NCBI GenBank assembly: GCA_050115555.1
Contig: JASFQI010000069.1
Span: 1 to 17,633 of the forward strand
Source: JASFQI01 sp050115555
GTDB lineage: Bacteria; Desulfobacterota; DSM-4660; Desulfatiglandales; HGW-15
Reading direction: 5' to 3'
Length of the DNA stretch: 17,633 nt
Below are positions 6,717 to 14,666 of this stretch, piece after piece; within the stretch, counting starts at the first letter, position 1; each line of letters begins with the position of its first letter. Below the pieces are notes generated by a model, which was not told the DNA's origin, did no database searches, and worked only from the letters and a program-made list of their open reading frames with translations. A program made the position numbers and the translations under genes.

Positions 6717-9170
6717 ATGAAAGGGTATGTCTTCGGCAACATGAAGCTGAGAAATAAAATCATGCTGGTCGCCGGAATCGCCGTGGTTCTGACGACTTCG
6801 GTGGTGGGCGGAATCTCTTTGAGAGAAACGGTTCGGAGGGGTTCCGAGGAAATCGCTGCCACTGAAATCAAGCAACCGGCCAGCCTGCGGCGAAAGATGC
6901 AGGACATGGTGAACGTCTCCTACACGGCCATGGAAAAGACGTACCATCACTCCGTGACCCGGGAGGCCATCATCGAGCACTACGGGGAGAGCCTGCGTTC
7001 TTTGTTGGACGTTCCTTATGCGACACTCCACGGAGAGTATGAAGGGCTGCAGTTTCCGGAGGATATGAGAACGTCCGTCAAGCGCGCGATGATCAAGGCA
7101 GCCCGGCTCCGTGCCATGGAGGCCGTTCGATCCATGCGTTTCGGAGAAAACGGCTACTTCTGGATTCACGACTCGTCCGGGCGCATGATCATGCATCCCA
7201 TCTCAAAGGATCTGGAAGGCCAGGACATGTCCTCTTTTTCCAAAGAAGGGAACCTGGTCACGGCGGAGGGCACAAACACGCCTCTCTTCGAAGAATGCGT
7301 TCGTGTAGCGCGAAACGACCCTGAATCCGGGGGCTTTGTGGTTTACTCCTGGCCCGACACGGAAAGGCCTGACCATTGGGTACGGAAGCTCGCCTACGTG
7401 CGCCTTTTCGAACCCTGGAATTGGGTTATCGGAACGGGCATCTTCCTGGATCGATTGGAAACGGACGCACAGGAACGCGCCCGGGAACTCATTCAAACCA
7501 TCCAGTATGACAGCGGGAAACGTCTTTTCCTGCTGGACACCCAAGGACAGGTACTCGTTTCTTCCGGAGACGACGCGGACGCGGCTGGATTGGCTTCCCC
7601 GGAACGAATCGAACGGGTCGTCCAGAACGGCCAGTCTTTTCTATCCTATGAAATCCCCTCCTCACGACCGGGAGATGCTTCACCACGGCTTGCGTTCGCG
7701 CGGCACTTCGAACCCTGGCATTGGATTGTAGGAACTGCGGCGGACTTGAACGGCCTCAGCGCTGAAATCGCGGCAGAAAAGCAGGAGCTTCGCTCCACCG
7801 TTCGGACCCAGGTCACGGTCATTCTCGCCTCCAGCCTCGCCGTCGCTCTGGGCGCTTTGCTCCTGGCACTGTTCATGACCCGGAGTTTCATCGAGCGCCC
7901 CCTGCATGCGACCGTGGACATGCTTAAACAAATCGCCCGTGGAGACCTGACGAGAAGGCTCTCCATCTCCCGTAACGATGAAATCGGCCAGCTCGGCATG
8001 CGCTTCAATGCCGCATCGGATCGTCTTCAGGAAATCTTCCAGGGAATCACGCGATCCAGCGACAGCGTGGCAAAAGCTTCGGAGGCGTTGAACGGCACAT
8101 CGGAGCAACTCGCGCTTCAGGCGAGCGAGATGCGCACACTTTTCGGAAAAGCCGAAGGGGCCGTGCAGAGCACCGATGCCCGCATCAAAAGCATGGCGGC
8201 GGCGGCTGATCAGGTAAGCACGGAAATCTCCACCGTAGCGACCTCCTCCTCCCAGGTATCGACGACCATGGACCAGGCCGGCGATGTCACCATGCACGTA
8301 TCCAATGATTTGAACACCGTAGCCGAAGATGTCGAACAGATGGCTTCCTCCGTGACCAACATCGCAACCGCCATTGAGGAGATGTATGCCTCCATGAACG
8401 AGGTCTCCAAAAACTCCTCACGAGGGGCCAACGTGGCCAATGAGGCCTCCGCAAAAGCTTCTCAGACCTCCGAGCTCGTCAACAACCTGGGTGAAGCCGC
8501 GAGCGAAATCGGCGAGGTCATCGATCTCATCAACGGCATCGCTGCTCAGACCAACCTGCTCGCACTGAATGCCGCCATCGAGGCAGCCGGTGCCGGTGAC
8601 GCAGGGAAGGGATTCGCAGTCGTGGCCAATGAAGTCAAGGAACTCGCCAGACAGACCGGCAGGGCCACAGAAGAAATACGGGGAAAAATCAAGACCATGC
8701 AATCCAACACCGATGCATCCATCCATGCCATCGGGGTGATTGTGGAGGTCATTCTCGAAATCAACGAGATCATGGGCACCATTGCGTCGGCCGTGGAGGA
8801 GCAGACCGCCACAACGAATGAAATTGCAAAGAGCATTTCGGAAACAGCGGAACGATCCAACCCCGTGACCAAAAACGTTCGGCAGGCGGCCGCCCAGGCG
8901 ACGGAAACATCCAAGAGCATGCGTGGCGCCATCGAGTCGGAGCGGCGGGTTTCTCAGAACATCGATGAGGTGAGTCGTGCAGCGTCGGCGATAGCCGGAG
9001 ATGCCTCCGGGGCTTCCTCTGAGACGGATGAAGTCACCCAGCACATCGCCCACCTCAAGGAAGCGATGAAGGTGACGTCGAGCAGCGCAGCCGAAGTGAA
9101 AAATCAGGCGGGGAACCTCGCACAATGGGCCGCAGAGCTCCAAACCGCCGTAAAAAAATTTCGCGTGTAA
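6717..9170 (+). CDS. Methyl-accepting chemotaxis protein with double Cache-type sensor
   Basis: A transmembrane chemoreceptor of 817 residues. Membrane segments lie at about 14-34 and 364-387. The periplasmic part between them has two similar modules, each ending in the same signature (FEPWNWVIGTG at 231-241 and FEPWHWIVGT at 331-340), with GYFWIHDSSGRMIMHP at 146-161 typical of Cache_2-type domains; such domains often bind carboxylates or other small metabolites, but the ligand cannot be read here. HAMP covers about 388-441, followed by a long coiled coil with the conserved hairpin tip AAGAGDAGKGFAVVANEVK (623-641). The protein ends in KKFRV and has no NWETF-type pentapeptide for CheR/CheB docking. 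GAGGAGGA six bases upstream supports the ATG. The gene follows cheW after 19 bases. Confidence 0.95.
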   Translation: MKGYVFGNMKLRNKIMLVAGIAVVLTTSVVGGISLRETVRRGSEEIAATEIKQPASLRRKMQDMVNVSYTAMEKTYHHSVTREAIIEHYGESLRSLLDVPYATLHGEYEGLQFPEDMRTSVKRAMIKAARLRAMEAVRSMRFGENGYFWIHDSSGRMIMHPISKDLEGQDMSSFSKEGNLVTAEGTNTPLFEECVRVARNDPESGGFVVYSWPDTERPDHWVRKLAYVRLFEPWNWVIGTGIFLDRLETDAQERARELIQTIQYDSGKRLFLLDTQGQVLVSSGDDADAAGLASPERIERVVQNGQSFLSYEIPSSRPGDASPRLAFARHFEPWHWIVGTAADLNGLSAEIAAEKQELRSTVRTQVTVILASSLAVALGALLLALFMTRSFIERPLHATVDMLKQIARGDLTRRLSISRNDEIGQLGMRFNAASDRLQEIFQGITRSSDSVAKASEALNGTSEQLALQASEMRTLFGKAEGAVQSTDARIKSMAAAADQVSTEISTVATSSSQVSTTMDQAGDVTMHVSNDLNTVAEDVEQMASSVTNIATAIEEMYASMNEVSKNSSRGANVANEASAKASQTSELVNNLGEAASEIGEVIDLINGIAAQTNLLALNAAIEAAGAGDAGKGFAVVANEVKELARQTGRATEEIRGKIKTMQSNTDASIHAIGVIVEVILEINEIMGTIASAVEEQTATTNEIAKSISETAERSNPVTKNVRQAAAQATETSKSMRGAIESERRVSQNIDEVSRAASAIAGDASGASSETDEVTQHIAHLKEAMKVTSSSAAEVKNQAGNLAQWAAELQTAVKKFRV

Positions 9171-9193
9171 TTCAGGGAGGAATGACCATCGTG

Positions 9194-11119
9194 ATGTCCT
9201 ATATCAAAAACCACCTCTGGGTAAAACTTCTGGCTGCACTCTCCCTTGTGATGACCCTGGTCATCGCAACCATGATCTATCTGAACATTCGGAATCAGAA
9301 TGCCCTGATTCAGTCCCAGATGCACCTGGAGTTCGAGCGACTTTCCGAATCCATCGAGGGCGGCATGATCGACGCCCTCTCCATTGGCAACAACGATGCG
9401 GTACGCCAACAGTTCCGCAGGCTCGATCAGAAGCTCCCCGGTGTCGATGTCTTCGTGTACGACTTCAAGGAAGGAATCACGTTCTCGACGGATCCAGCGG
9501 CCCTCGGAAAACGAATGAGCACACTGATTCAAAGCGATCATGCAAGGGCTGAGTTCCTGGCTGCGCTGGAGATCGGCGGTTCCCCTGACACGCCGTTCCG
9601 AGAGCAGATGGACGGAAATCCGCACCTCATCTCCTTTCGGCCGATCCTGAACGAGTCACGTTGTTTTCAGTGCCACGGAAGCTCGCAGGATATCCTGGGA
9701 GGCATGCTCTTGCGCGCCTCCACGAAGGAGGCTGTTAACGCTATTCAAAATACTCGGGAAACAAGCGTCCTTTTCGGCCTGATCAGTCTGTTGGTCCTGA
9801 TCGTTGTCGCATGGATGCTGATTCGAAACGTCATCGAACGACCCATTCGAAAAACCGTGGACATGCTCCAGGATGTCGCCGAAGGAGAGGGGGACCTGAC
9901 CAAGCGCCTGCATGTCTCGTCGAACGATGAAATCGGTGAAATGTCCCGTTGGTTCAACACGTTCATGGACACCCTTCAACGTATGATCCGCCAAGTTGCC
10001 GAGAACATCCTCAGCGTTCACACCGCAGCGGAAGAGCTGAACGAAATCTCCGAAGAAATGCGTTCCAAGGCCGCTGAAATGAGCGGGCAATCCAGCAGCA
10101 CAGCGGAAGCGGCTGAGAAGATCGCCGCCAGTATCAAGAGCATTGCGGCGGCCGCCCAGCAGGCGAGCGCGCAGGTGGCCACGGTCGCAGGCTCTTCCAA
10201 TCAGGTCTCGATCCGTATGAAGGAAATGGGCCGGGCCACGGACAGTGTGTCCGGAAACCTGAGCACCGTTGCCGCAGCAGCCGAGCAGATGTCCTCCTCG
10301 GTGAACACCGTAGCCACCGCTATCGAGGAAATGTACGCATCGCTGAACGAAGTGGCCAAGAGCTCCGGCCGTGGAGCCAATGTCACGCAGAGTGCTTCGG
10401 AAAAGGCGCATCAGACATCGGGCATTGTGAACGGCCTGGGGGATGCAGCCAGAGAAATCGGCGATGTGGTGGATCTCATCAGGGGCATCGCCGCTCAGAC
10501 GAATCTGCTCGCACTAAATGCCGCCATCGAAGCCGCCGGCGCGGGAGAGGCGGGCAAGGGCTTTGCGGTCGTGGCCAACGAGGTCAAGGAACTGGCGCGC
10601 CAGACCTCACACGCCACCGAGGAGATCCGGGAGAAGGTGGAAGGGATCCAGAGCAACACCCACTCCGCCGTGGATGCGATTGCCTCGATCGTGGATGTTA
10701 TCATGGAGATCGATACCATCATGGGGACGATTGCTTCAGCTGTAGAGGAGCAAACCGCCACCACGAATGAGATCTCAAAAAGCCTGAGCGAATCCGCTTC
10801 TGCGGCCACGTCGGTCTCTCAAAACGTACACGAAGCCGCAACGTACGCTGAGGATACATCGAAAAACGTTCAGAAAATCGTACAAGAGGAAGCGATCCTT
10901 TCGAGAAACCTGGACGAGATCGCCAGGAGTGCGGAGCTCATCGCCACGGATGCCGGAGATGCTTCGGGTTCCACGGACACGGTTGTGGAAAGTGTCGCCA
11001 GTGTAGACGCCGCCTCATCCTTTACCGCGGAACGAGCTCATAAGGTTCATCATTCGTCGGACAATCTGACGGAATTGGCCAGGGAACTCGAGACGCTGGT
11101 CAAGCGTTTCAGGGTATAG
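9194..11119 (+). CDS. Methyl-accepting chemotaxis protein with periplasmic heme-c site
   Basis: A 641-residue chemoreceptor. Membrane segments are at about 11-30 and 191-211. The small periplasmic region between them contains CFQCH (residues 157-161, codons 9662-9676), a c-type heme attachment motif, followed by GSSQDILGGMLLR. This arrangement is known in deltaproteobacterial receptors and kinases with covalently bound heme that sense redox state or small gases. HAMP (about 212-265) is followed by a coiled coil whose hairpin tip is nearly identical to that of the previous receptor; the protein ends KRFRV. The start is uncertain: the frame is open back to 9125, AGGGAGGA directly abuts the ATG at 9182, and the distance suits GTG 9191 or ATG 9194 better. 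I chose 9194 (MSYIKNHLWVKLL). Confidence 0.93.
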   Translation: MSYIKNHLWVKLLAALSLVMTLVIATMIYLNIRNQNALIQSQMHLEFERLSESIEGGMIDALSIGNNDAVRQQFRRLDQKLPGVDVFVYDFKEGITFSTDPAALGKRMSTLIQSDHARAEFLAALEIGGSPDTPFREQMDGNPHLISFRPILNESRCFQCHGSSQDILGGMLLRASTKEAVNAIQNTRETSVLFGLISLLVLIVVAWMLIRNVIERPIRKTVDMLQDVAEGEGDLTKRLHVSSNDEIGEMSRWFNTFMDTLQRMIRQVAENILSVHTAAEELNEISEEMRSKAAEMSGQSSSTAEAAEKIAASIKSIAAAAQQASAQVATVAGSSNQVSIRMKEMGRATDSVSGNLSTVAAAAEQMSSSVNTVATAIEEMYASLNEVAKSSGRGANVTQSASEKAHQTSGIVNGLGDAAREIGDVVDLIRGIAAQTNLLALNAAIEAAGAGEAGKGFAVVANEVKELARQTSHATEEIREKVEGIQSNTHSAVDAIASIVDVIMEIDTIMGTIASAVEEQTATTNEISKSLSESASAATSVSQNVHEAATYAEDTSKNVQKIVQEEAILSRNLDEIARSAELIATDAGDASGSTDTVVESVASVDAASSFTAERAHKVHHSSDNLTELARELETLVKRFRV

Positions 11120-11166
11120 CATCCATGCTGCATTGCCGTTGAAACCAGGGCAAGAGGAGCAAACGT

Positions 11167-11724
11167 ATGCGAATTCTCATCGTCGACGACCAATCCACTA
11201 TGCGCAATCTCATCAAGGGAATGCTTGGGAAAATGGGCTTCTCCGAGCTGGATGAAGCCGAGGACGGGGATGTGGCTCTGAACAAGCTGAAGCAGGAGAG
11301 GTACGATCTGGTCATCTCCGATCTCCACATGCCACGCATGAGTGGACTCGATTTACTCAAAGAAACCCGCAGAATTCAAAACATCCAGGATACTCCGATC
11401 CTCATGGTCACGACGGAGAGCAGCAAGGGTGCCGTTCTCGAAGCCATCAAGTGGAGGGTGAACGGATACATTGTCAAGCCCTTCACTCCGGAGACCCTGG
11501 GAGAAAAACTGAAAAAGCTGGGCATTGCCGCCCGGGGAACGAAATCCGAATTCCGTATCGAGGAATGGCTCAATGGGCTTGGTCTTGGAGAGTACACAGA
11601 GGCGTTTGCATCCAACGACATCACACGCGAGTCCCTGCCGGAGCTGACATCGGACGATTTGAAAGAGATCGGGGTCGTATCCCTAGGCCACCGAAAAACC
11701 CTTCTTGCAGCAATTAAAGATTAA
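11167..11724 (+). CDS. CheY-like receiver fused to a SAM (sterile alpha motif) domain
   Basis: A 185-residue response regulator. Residues 1-125 form a CheY-type receiver: acidic pair Asp7/Asp8, phosphoacceptor Asp52 in SDLHMP, Thr82 and Lys104 in YIVKPF are all present. Residues 129-184 form a SAM domain (the protein-protein kind), recognisable from IEEWLNGLGLGEY, the leucine-rich middle SLPELTSDDLKEIGV, and SLGHRKTLLAAI. SAM domains self-associate or bind other SAM domains, so phosphorylation by CheA may change oligomer state or partner choice; this is inference. A strong GAGGAG site precedes the ATG. It is the only stand-alone receiver in the cluster and therefore the likely main output of CheA. 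It has no DNA-binding or enzymatic output domain. Confidence 0.92.
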   Translation: MRILIVDDQSTMRNLIKGMLGKMGFSELDEAEDGDVALNKLKQERYDLVISDLHMPRMSGLDLLKETRRIQNIQDTPILMVTTESSKGAVLEAIKWRVNGYIVKPFTPETLGEKLKKLGIAARGTKSEFRIEEWLNGLGLGEYTEAFASNDITRESLPELTSDDLKEIGVVSLGHRKTLLAAIKD

Positions 11725-11753
11725 ATAATGAACTGATAGAATAAGGAAACGGC

Positions 11754-11969
11754 ATGAATTCTGAAAAAGTGTTCCTGACGAACCTCCGAAGTGCCATTCT
11801 GGACATGCTGAACAACCACTTGATGCAGATCCAGGGCGATACGTTGCGCGAGTACTACGACACCAAGGAAGCCGTGATCGAAATGCTTGATCAAGAGTCG
11901 GAAACCCTGAAAAGGAAGCGGGACCGGATCGTGGCGCAGATCAACCGATTCCTGGACGACGCCTCCTAA
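11754..11969 (+). CDS. Small helical protein of the chemotaxis cluster
   Basis: A 71-residue protein I do not recognise. It starts MNSEKVFLTNLRSAILDML and looks wholly alpha-helical; the second half (about residues 35-66) is strongly charged with heptad-like spacing (TKEAVIEMLDQESETLKRKR), consistent with a coiled coil. There is no membrane segment or cysteine. AAGGAA sits just upstream of the ATG. It lies 29 bases after the CheY-SAM gene and 30 bases before cheB, inside an unbroken same-strand cluster, which supports a real gene. A partner or adaptor of the CheY-SAM or CheB protein is possible but unproven. Confidence 0.7.
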   Translation: MNSEKVFLTNLRSAILDMLNNHLMQIQGDTLREYYDTKEAVIEMLDQESETLKRKRDRIVAQINRFLDDAS

Positions 11970-11999
11970 GGTCGACCTCAAGAGAGGTATAGGGAGCCC

Positions 12000-13160
12000 G
12001 TGACCCATCCAACCAAGATTCTCATCGTAGACGACAACCTCTCCTACAGAAAATTCCTCACGCATTTGATCGAGGGAATGGAAGGCGTCCGTCTCGTTCC
12101 ATCGGCCTCGAACGGTCGAAGCGCGCTCACAAGGTTGCAGAACAACAAGGTGGATATCGTCCTGCTCGATATGCAGATGCCGGAGATGGATGGTCTGGAG
12201 ACCCTGCAGCGCATCCACGAAGTCCACCCCGAGGTCGGAGTGATCATGATCAGCGGCGAGTACGCCTCCGACGCGGACGCTGTGGTCCGCGCACTCGAAA
12301 TGGGCGCACTCGATTTTCTGCCGAAGGCCACCGTAGAACCCGGAGAGACCAGCGTCCAGTTCCTGCACCGGCACCTGAGGGCGCTCATGCACCAGTTTCA
12401 AGGGAGGCGGAATCTGAACCTTGCCCGGCAAATGACCGCAAGGAACGTCTCCTCATCGAGCTCCCATAGACCTGCGGAAGGAGAGAAAAGACAAAAAACC
12501 GCCGAACCGAACCCTGCTTCCTTTTTGCGGTCATCCCCCCGGCCAGGTCGCATCGATCTTGTCGTCATGGGTGCGTCTACAGGAGGACCGAACGCGCTGA
12601 ATGAAGTCATCCCAAGGCTCCCCGGAACCCTGGGCGTCCCGGTCCTTGTGGTCCAGCACATGCCGGCGTTTCTCACCAGCTCCCTGGCCAAGAGCCTCAA
12701 CGCCAAATCCGCCCTTTGCGTGCGAGAGGCCGAAGAAGGGGAACCCATCGAAGCCGGCACGGTTTGTATCGCTCAGGGGGGCAAGCATTTGCTCGTTGAA
12801 CGCTCCCCAGGCAAGCGTGACAACGGCATTCGGGGTGTGGTTCGATTGAACGAAAGCCCCCCGGAAAACAGCGTGCGTCCCTCCGTGGATGTGCTTTTTC
12901 GGAGCGCCGCGGACGCCTTTGGCGGTCATGTCCTTGCGGTCATGATGACGGGCATGGGAAGCGATGGTCTGAAGGGCGTCCAGGAACTGAAAAGGACCGG
13001 CTGCTACTGTCTTTCCCAGACCGAGGCGACCTGCGTCGTTTACGGCATGCCACGTGCCGTAGACGAGGCCTCTCTCTCGGACGAGCGCGTGGCGCTCACC
13101 GATCTTGCGGATCGAATCACACAACTGGTCAGCGACTCTCCCCGATGGAGGCAGGCATGA
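12000..13160 (+). CDS. cheB: CheB, receptor glutamate methylesterase/deamidase
   Basis: CheB removes methyl groups from receptor glutamates and is activated by phosphorylation from CheA. The 386-residue protein has a receiver domain (about 5-125; Asp11/Asp12, phosphoacceptor Asp57 in LLDMQMP, Lys109), a long serine- and charge-rich linker (about 135-183), and the esterase domain (184-380) with the catalytic triad Ser193 in GASTGG, His220 in VQHMP and Asp322 in GMGSDG. The start is GTG at 12000; GGGAG is close by and a second AGAGAGG lies further up, so the exact initiation is a little uncertain. The last bases overlap cheR. Confidence 0.95.
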   Translation: MTHPTKILIVDDNLSYRKFLTHLIEGMEGVRLVPSASNGRSALTRLQNNKVDIVLLDMQMPEMDGLETLQRIHEVHPEVGVIMISGEYASDADAVVRALEMGALDFLPKATVEPGETSVQFLHRHLRALMHQFQGRRNLNLARQMTARNVSSSSSHRPAEGEKRQKTAEPNPASFLRSSPRPGRIDLVVMGASTGGPNALNEVIPRLPGTLGVPVLVVQHMPAFLTSSLAKSLNAKSALCVREAEEGEPIEAGTVCIAQGGKHLLVERSPGKRDNGIRGVVRLNESPPENSVRPSVDVLFRSAADAFGGHVLAVMMTGMGSDGLKGVQELKRTGCYCLSQTEATCVVYGMPRAVDEASLSDERVALTDLADRITQLVSDSPRWRQA

Positions 13161-14011
13161 CCCTTACGATCCATCCACAGGAGTTCGCTTTGCTCCGCCG
13201 ACACATCGAGGCGCTTTGTGGCATATTCCTGGGGAACGACAAGGCCTACCTGGTCGAGAGCAGATTATCCTCACTCGTGCATCAGTCGGGGTGCGGCACG
13301 TTCGGTGAGCTCTATCGCAAGCTGAAAAGCGGTTCCCACGTCAACGGACTTCGCGAGGCGGTCCTGGACGCCATTGTCACGAACGAAACCCTCTGGTTCC
13401 GCGACCGGCAACCCTTTCTTATCCTCAATTGCAAGCTGCTCCCCATGCTCAAAAAGGAAATCGAAACGGGCCGAAGGGAGCGTATCGCCATCTGGTCCGC
13501 AGCCTGCGCAACAGGGCAGGAGCCTTACTCCATCGCCATGACCATACGCGATTATTTCGTGCAATGCGGATGCGAGTCCGACTGCTCCAGCAGGGTCCGC
13601 ATTACGGCGACGGATGTCTCCAAGACCTCTCTGGAAAAGGCGAAACAAGGGTGCTACTCGGACACTGCCATGCGCCGGGGAATGATGCCCGGATATCTCC
13701 ATCGGTATTTCAAAAGGGACACCCATGGTTGGCAAATCAGTCCTCGTATTCGTGATATGGTATCCTTTCAGCAGTACAATCTGAAGGACAGGCCGCCCCG
13801 TACCCTGGGTTCGTTCGATCTGGTGTTCCTCCGCAATGCGATTATCTATTTCTCGGACCCCTTTAAAAAGGAACTCTTTAAAAAAACGGCCAAGCTCATG
13901 AGTCCCCGGGGACATCTCTTTCTCGGCAGTGGGGAAACGATCACCGGGTACACCGATGCCTTTGAGATGGTCGAAGACACCGAGGGTGTCTACTACAGGG
14001 TGAGGTTGTAA
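13157..14011 (+). CDS. cheR: CheR, receptor glutamate methyltransferase
   Basis: CheR methylates receptor glutamates using S-adenosylmethionine and acts against CheB in adaptation. The 284-residue protein has the N-terminal helical domain followed by TNETLWFRD (75-83), the SAM-cofactor site WSAACATGQEPYS (113-125), TATDVS, and FLRNAIIYF (224-232), where most family members have Cys instead of Leu. The frame also offers an ATG at 13145, but the ATG at 13157 has GGAGG five bases upstream and overlaps the cheB stop as ATGA, so I chose it. No TPR repeats are attached. Confidence 0.95.
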   Translation: MTLTIHPQEFALLRRHIEALCGIFLGNDKAYLVESRLSSLVHQSGCGTFGELYRKLKSGSHVNGLREAVLDAIVTNETLWFRDRQPFLILNCKLLPMLKKEIETGRRERIAIWSAACATGQEPYSIAMTIRDYFVQCGCESDCSSRVRITATDVSKTSLEKAKQGCYSDTAMRRGMMPGYLHRYFKRDTHGWQISPRIRDMVSFQQYNLKDRPPRTLGSFDLVFLRNAIIYFSDPFKKELFKKTAKLMSPRGHLFLGSGETITGYTDAFEMVEDTEGVYYRVRL

Positions 14012-14025
14012 CGGTGTGCGGAGCA

Positions 14026-14039
14026 ACACTACACAGTGT
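14026..14039. repeat. Short inverted repeat between cheR and the PilZ gene
   Basis: ACACT-ACAC-AGTGT forms a five-base stem with a four-base loop in the 78-base gap between cheR and the PilZ gene. It has no U-tract and is too weak to call a terminator; it might partly separate the two genes. Confidence 0.25.
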
Positions 14040-14089
14040 GGCGCAGTTGGAATGAACACAGACTGTCATTTTATGAGGAGCCCTTTTTC

Positions 14090-14449
14090 ATGAACCAAAA
14101 CCGCAGACGCAAGACACGAGTCCGTTTTGAAACCCGGGTCATTCTTCGAACAAAAGATGTAGAGGTGGCTGCTGAAACCAACTCCAGGAACATCAGCCTT
14201 CGTGGAGTCTTCCTTGCTACGGACGTCACGCTCCCGCAGGGGACTCCTTGCGAGATCGAAATCCTCCTGACCGGGTCTTCGAGCCGGCTTTCCATTCGAG
14301 TTCGGGGCAAGGTGGCACGAATGGACTCGGAAGGGCTGGGGATCGTGTTTGAGTCCATTGATCCGGACAGCTATTTTCATCTTCGAAATCTTCTTCTTTA
14401 CAACAGCTCAAACCCCGAAGAGATCGAAAACGAGCAAGCCCTGGTGTGA
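14090..14449 (+). CDS. PilZ domain protein (c-di-GMP receptor)
   Basis: A 119-residue single-domain PilZ protein. The N-terminal arginine motif RRKTR (RxxxR, Arg6 to Arg10) and NISLRG (NxSxxG, 34-39) are the two c-di-GMP-binding elements and both are intact. The remaining sequence is the usual beta barrel (CEIEILL, IRVRGKVARMD, GLGIVFESI). The ATG at 14090 has GAGGAG at a good distance; a longer frame from 14036 has no such site. It lies 78 bases after cheR on the same strand, so it is probably part of the cluster and would link chemotaxis-type signalling to c-di-GMP. The partner is unknown. Confidence 0.9.
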   Translation: MNQNRRRKTRVRFETRVILRTKDVEVAAETNSRNISLRGVFLATDVTLPQGTPCEIEILLTGSSSRLSIRVRGKVARMDSEGLGIVFESIDPDSYFHLRNLLLYNSSNPEEIENEQALV

Positions 14450-14478
14450 TCGGGCTCTCACCTCAATCTTTCGGCTTC

Positions 14479-14529
14479 ATCCAAATCAAAATCGGGATCG
14501 CTATCCAAATCGGAAAAATAGAGCAAATC
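14479..14529 (-). repeat. Six-base-period GAT repeat upstream of gltX
   Basis: In the 217-base gap between the PilZ gene and gltX, ATC occurs at 14479, 14485, 14491, 14497, 14503 and 14509, each six bases apart, and again in phase at 14527. Read on the minus strand this is a (GATNNN)n array that would encode Asp at every second codon. A related array in the opposite orientation lies at 16575. The rest of the gap shows no clear gene; TACAAT at 14594-14599 resembles a -10 box but has no matching -35. Confidence 0.6.
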
Positions 14530-14666
14530 GATTCCGAAACATTCAATCCCAGGCGGACGTACTGCACGCTCATCCTTTGATCCGGCGATGCTTTACAATC
14601 CCTTGTACTCGCCCTTCCCCTGTGCTAGGTTCCGCTAAAACAGCCAATGAGGAGGCATCGAACCTT

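Noticed and set aside
8418..9143. Long antisense frames opposite the receptors and other chemotaxis genes
   Set aside because: Typical shadow frames of GC-rich coding DNA with strong codon-position bias on the opposite strand.
9125..9181. Upstream extension of the second receptor
   Set aside because: These codons overlap the end of the first receptor in another frame and would add a basic tail before the first membrane helix; the ribosome-binding site lies after them.
14349..14666. Upstream extension of gltX into the PilZ gene
   Set aside because: GluRS homology begins right after the ATG at 14667; the upstream codons have no GluRS content and cover the GAT repeat.
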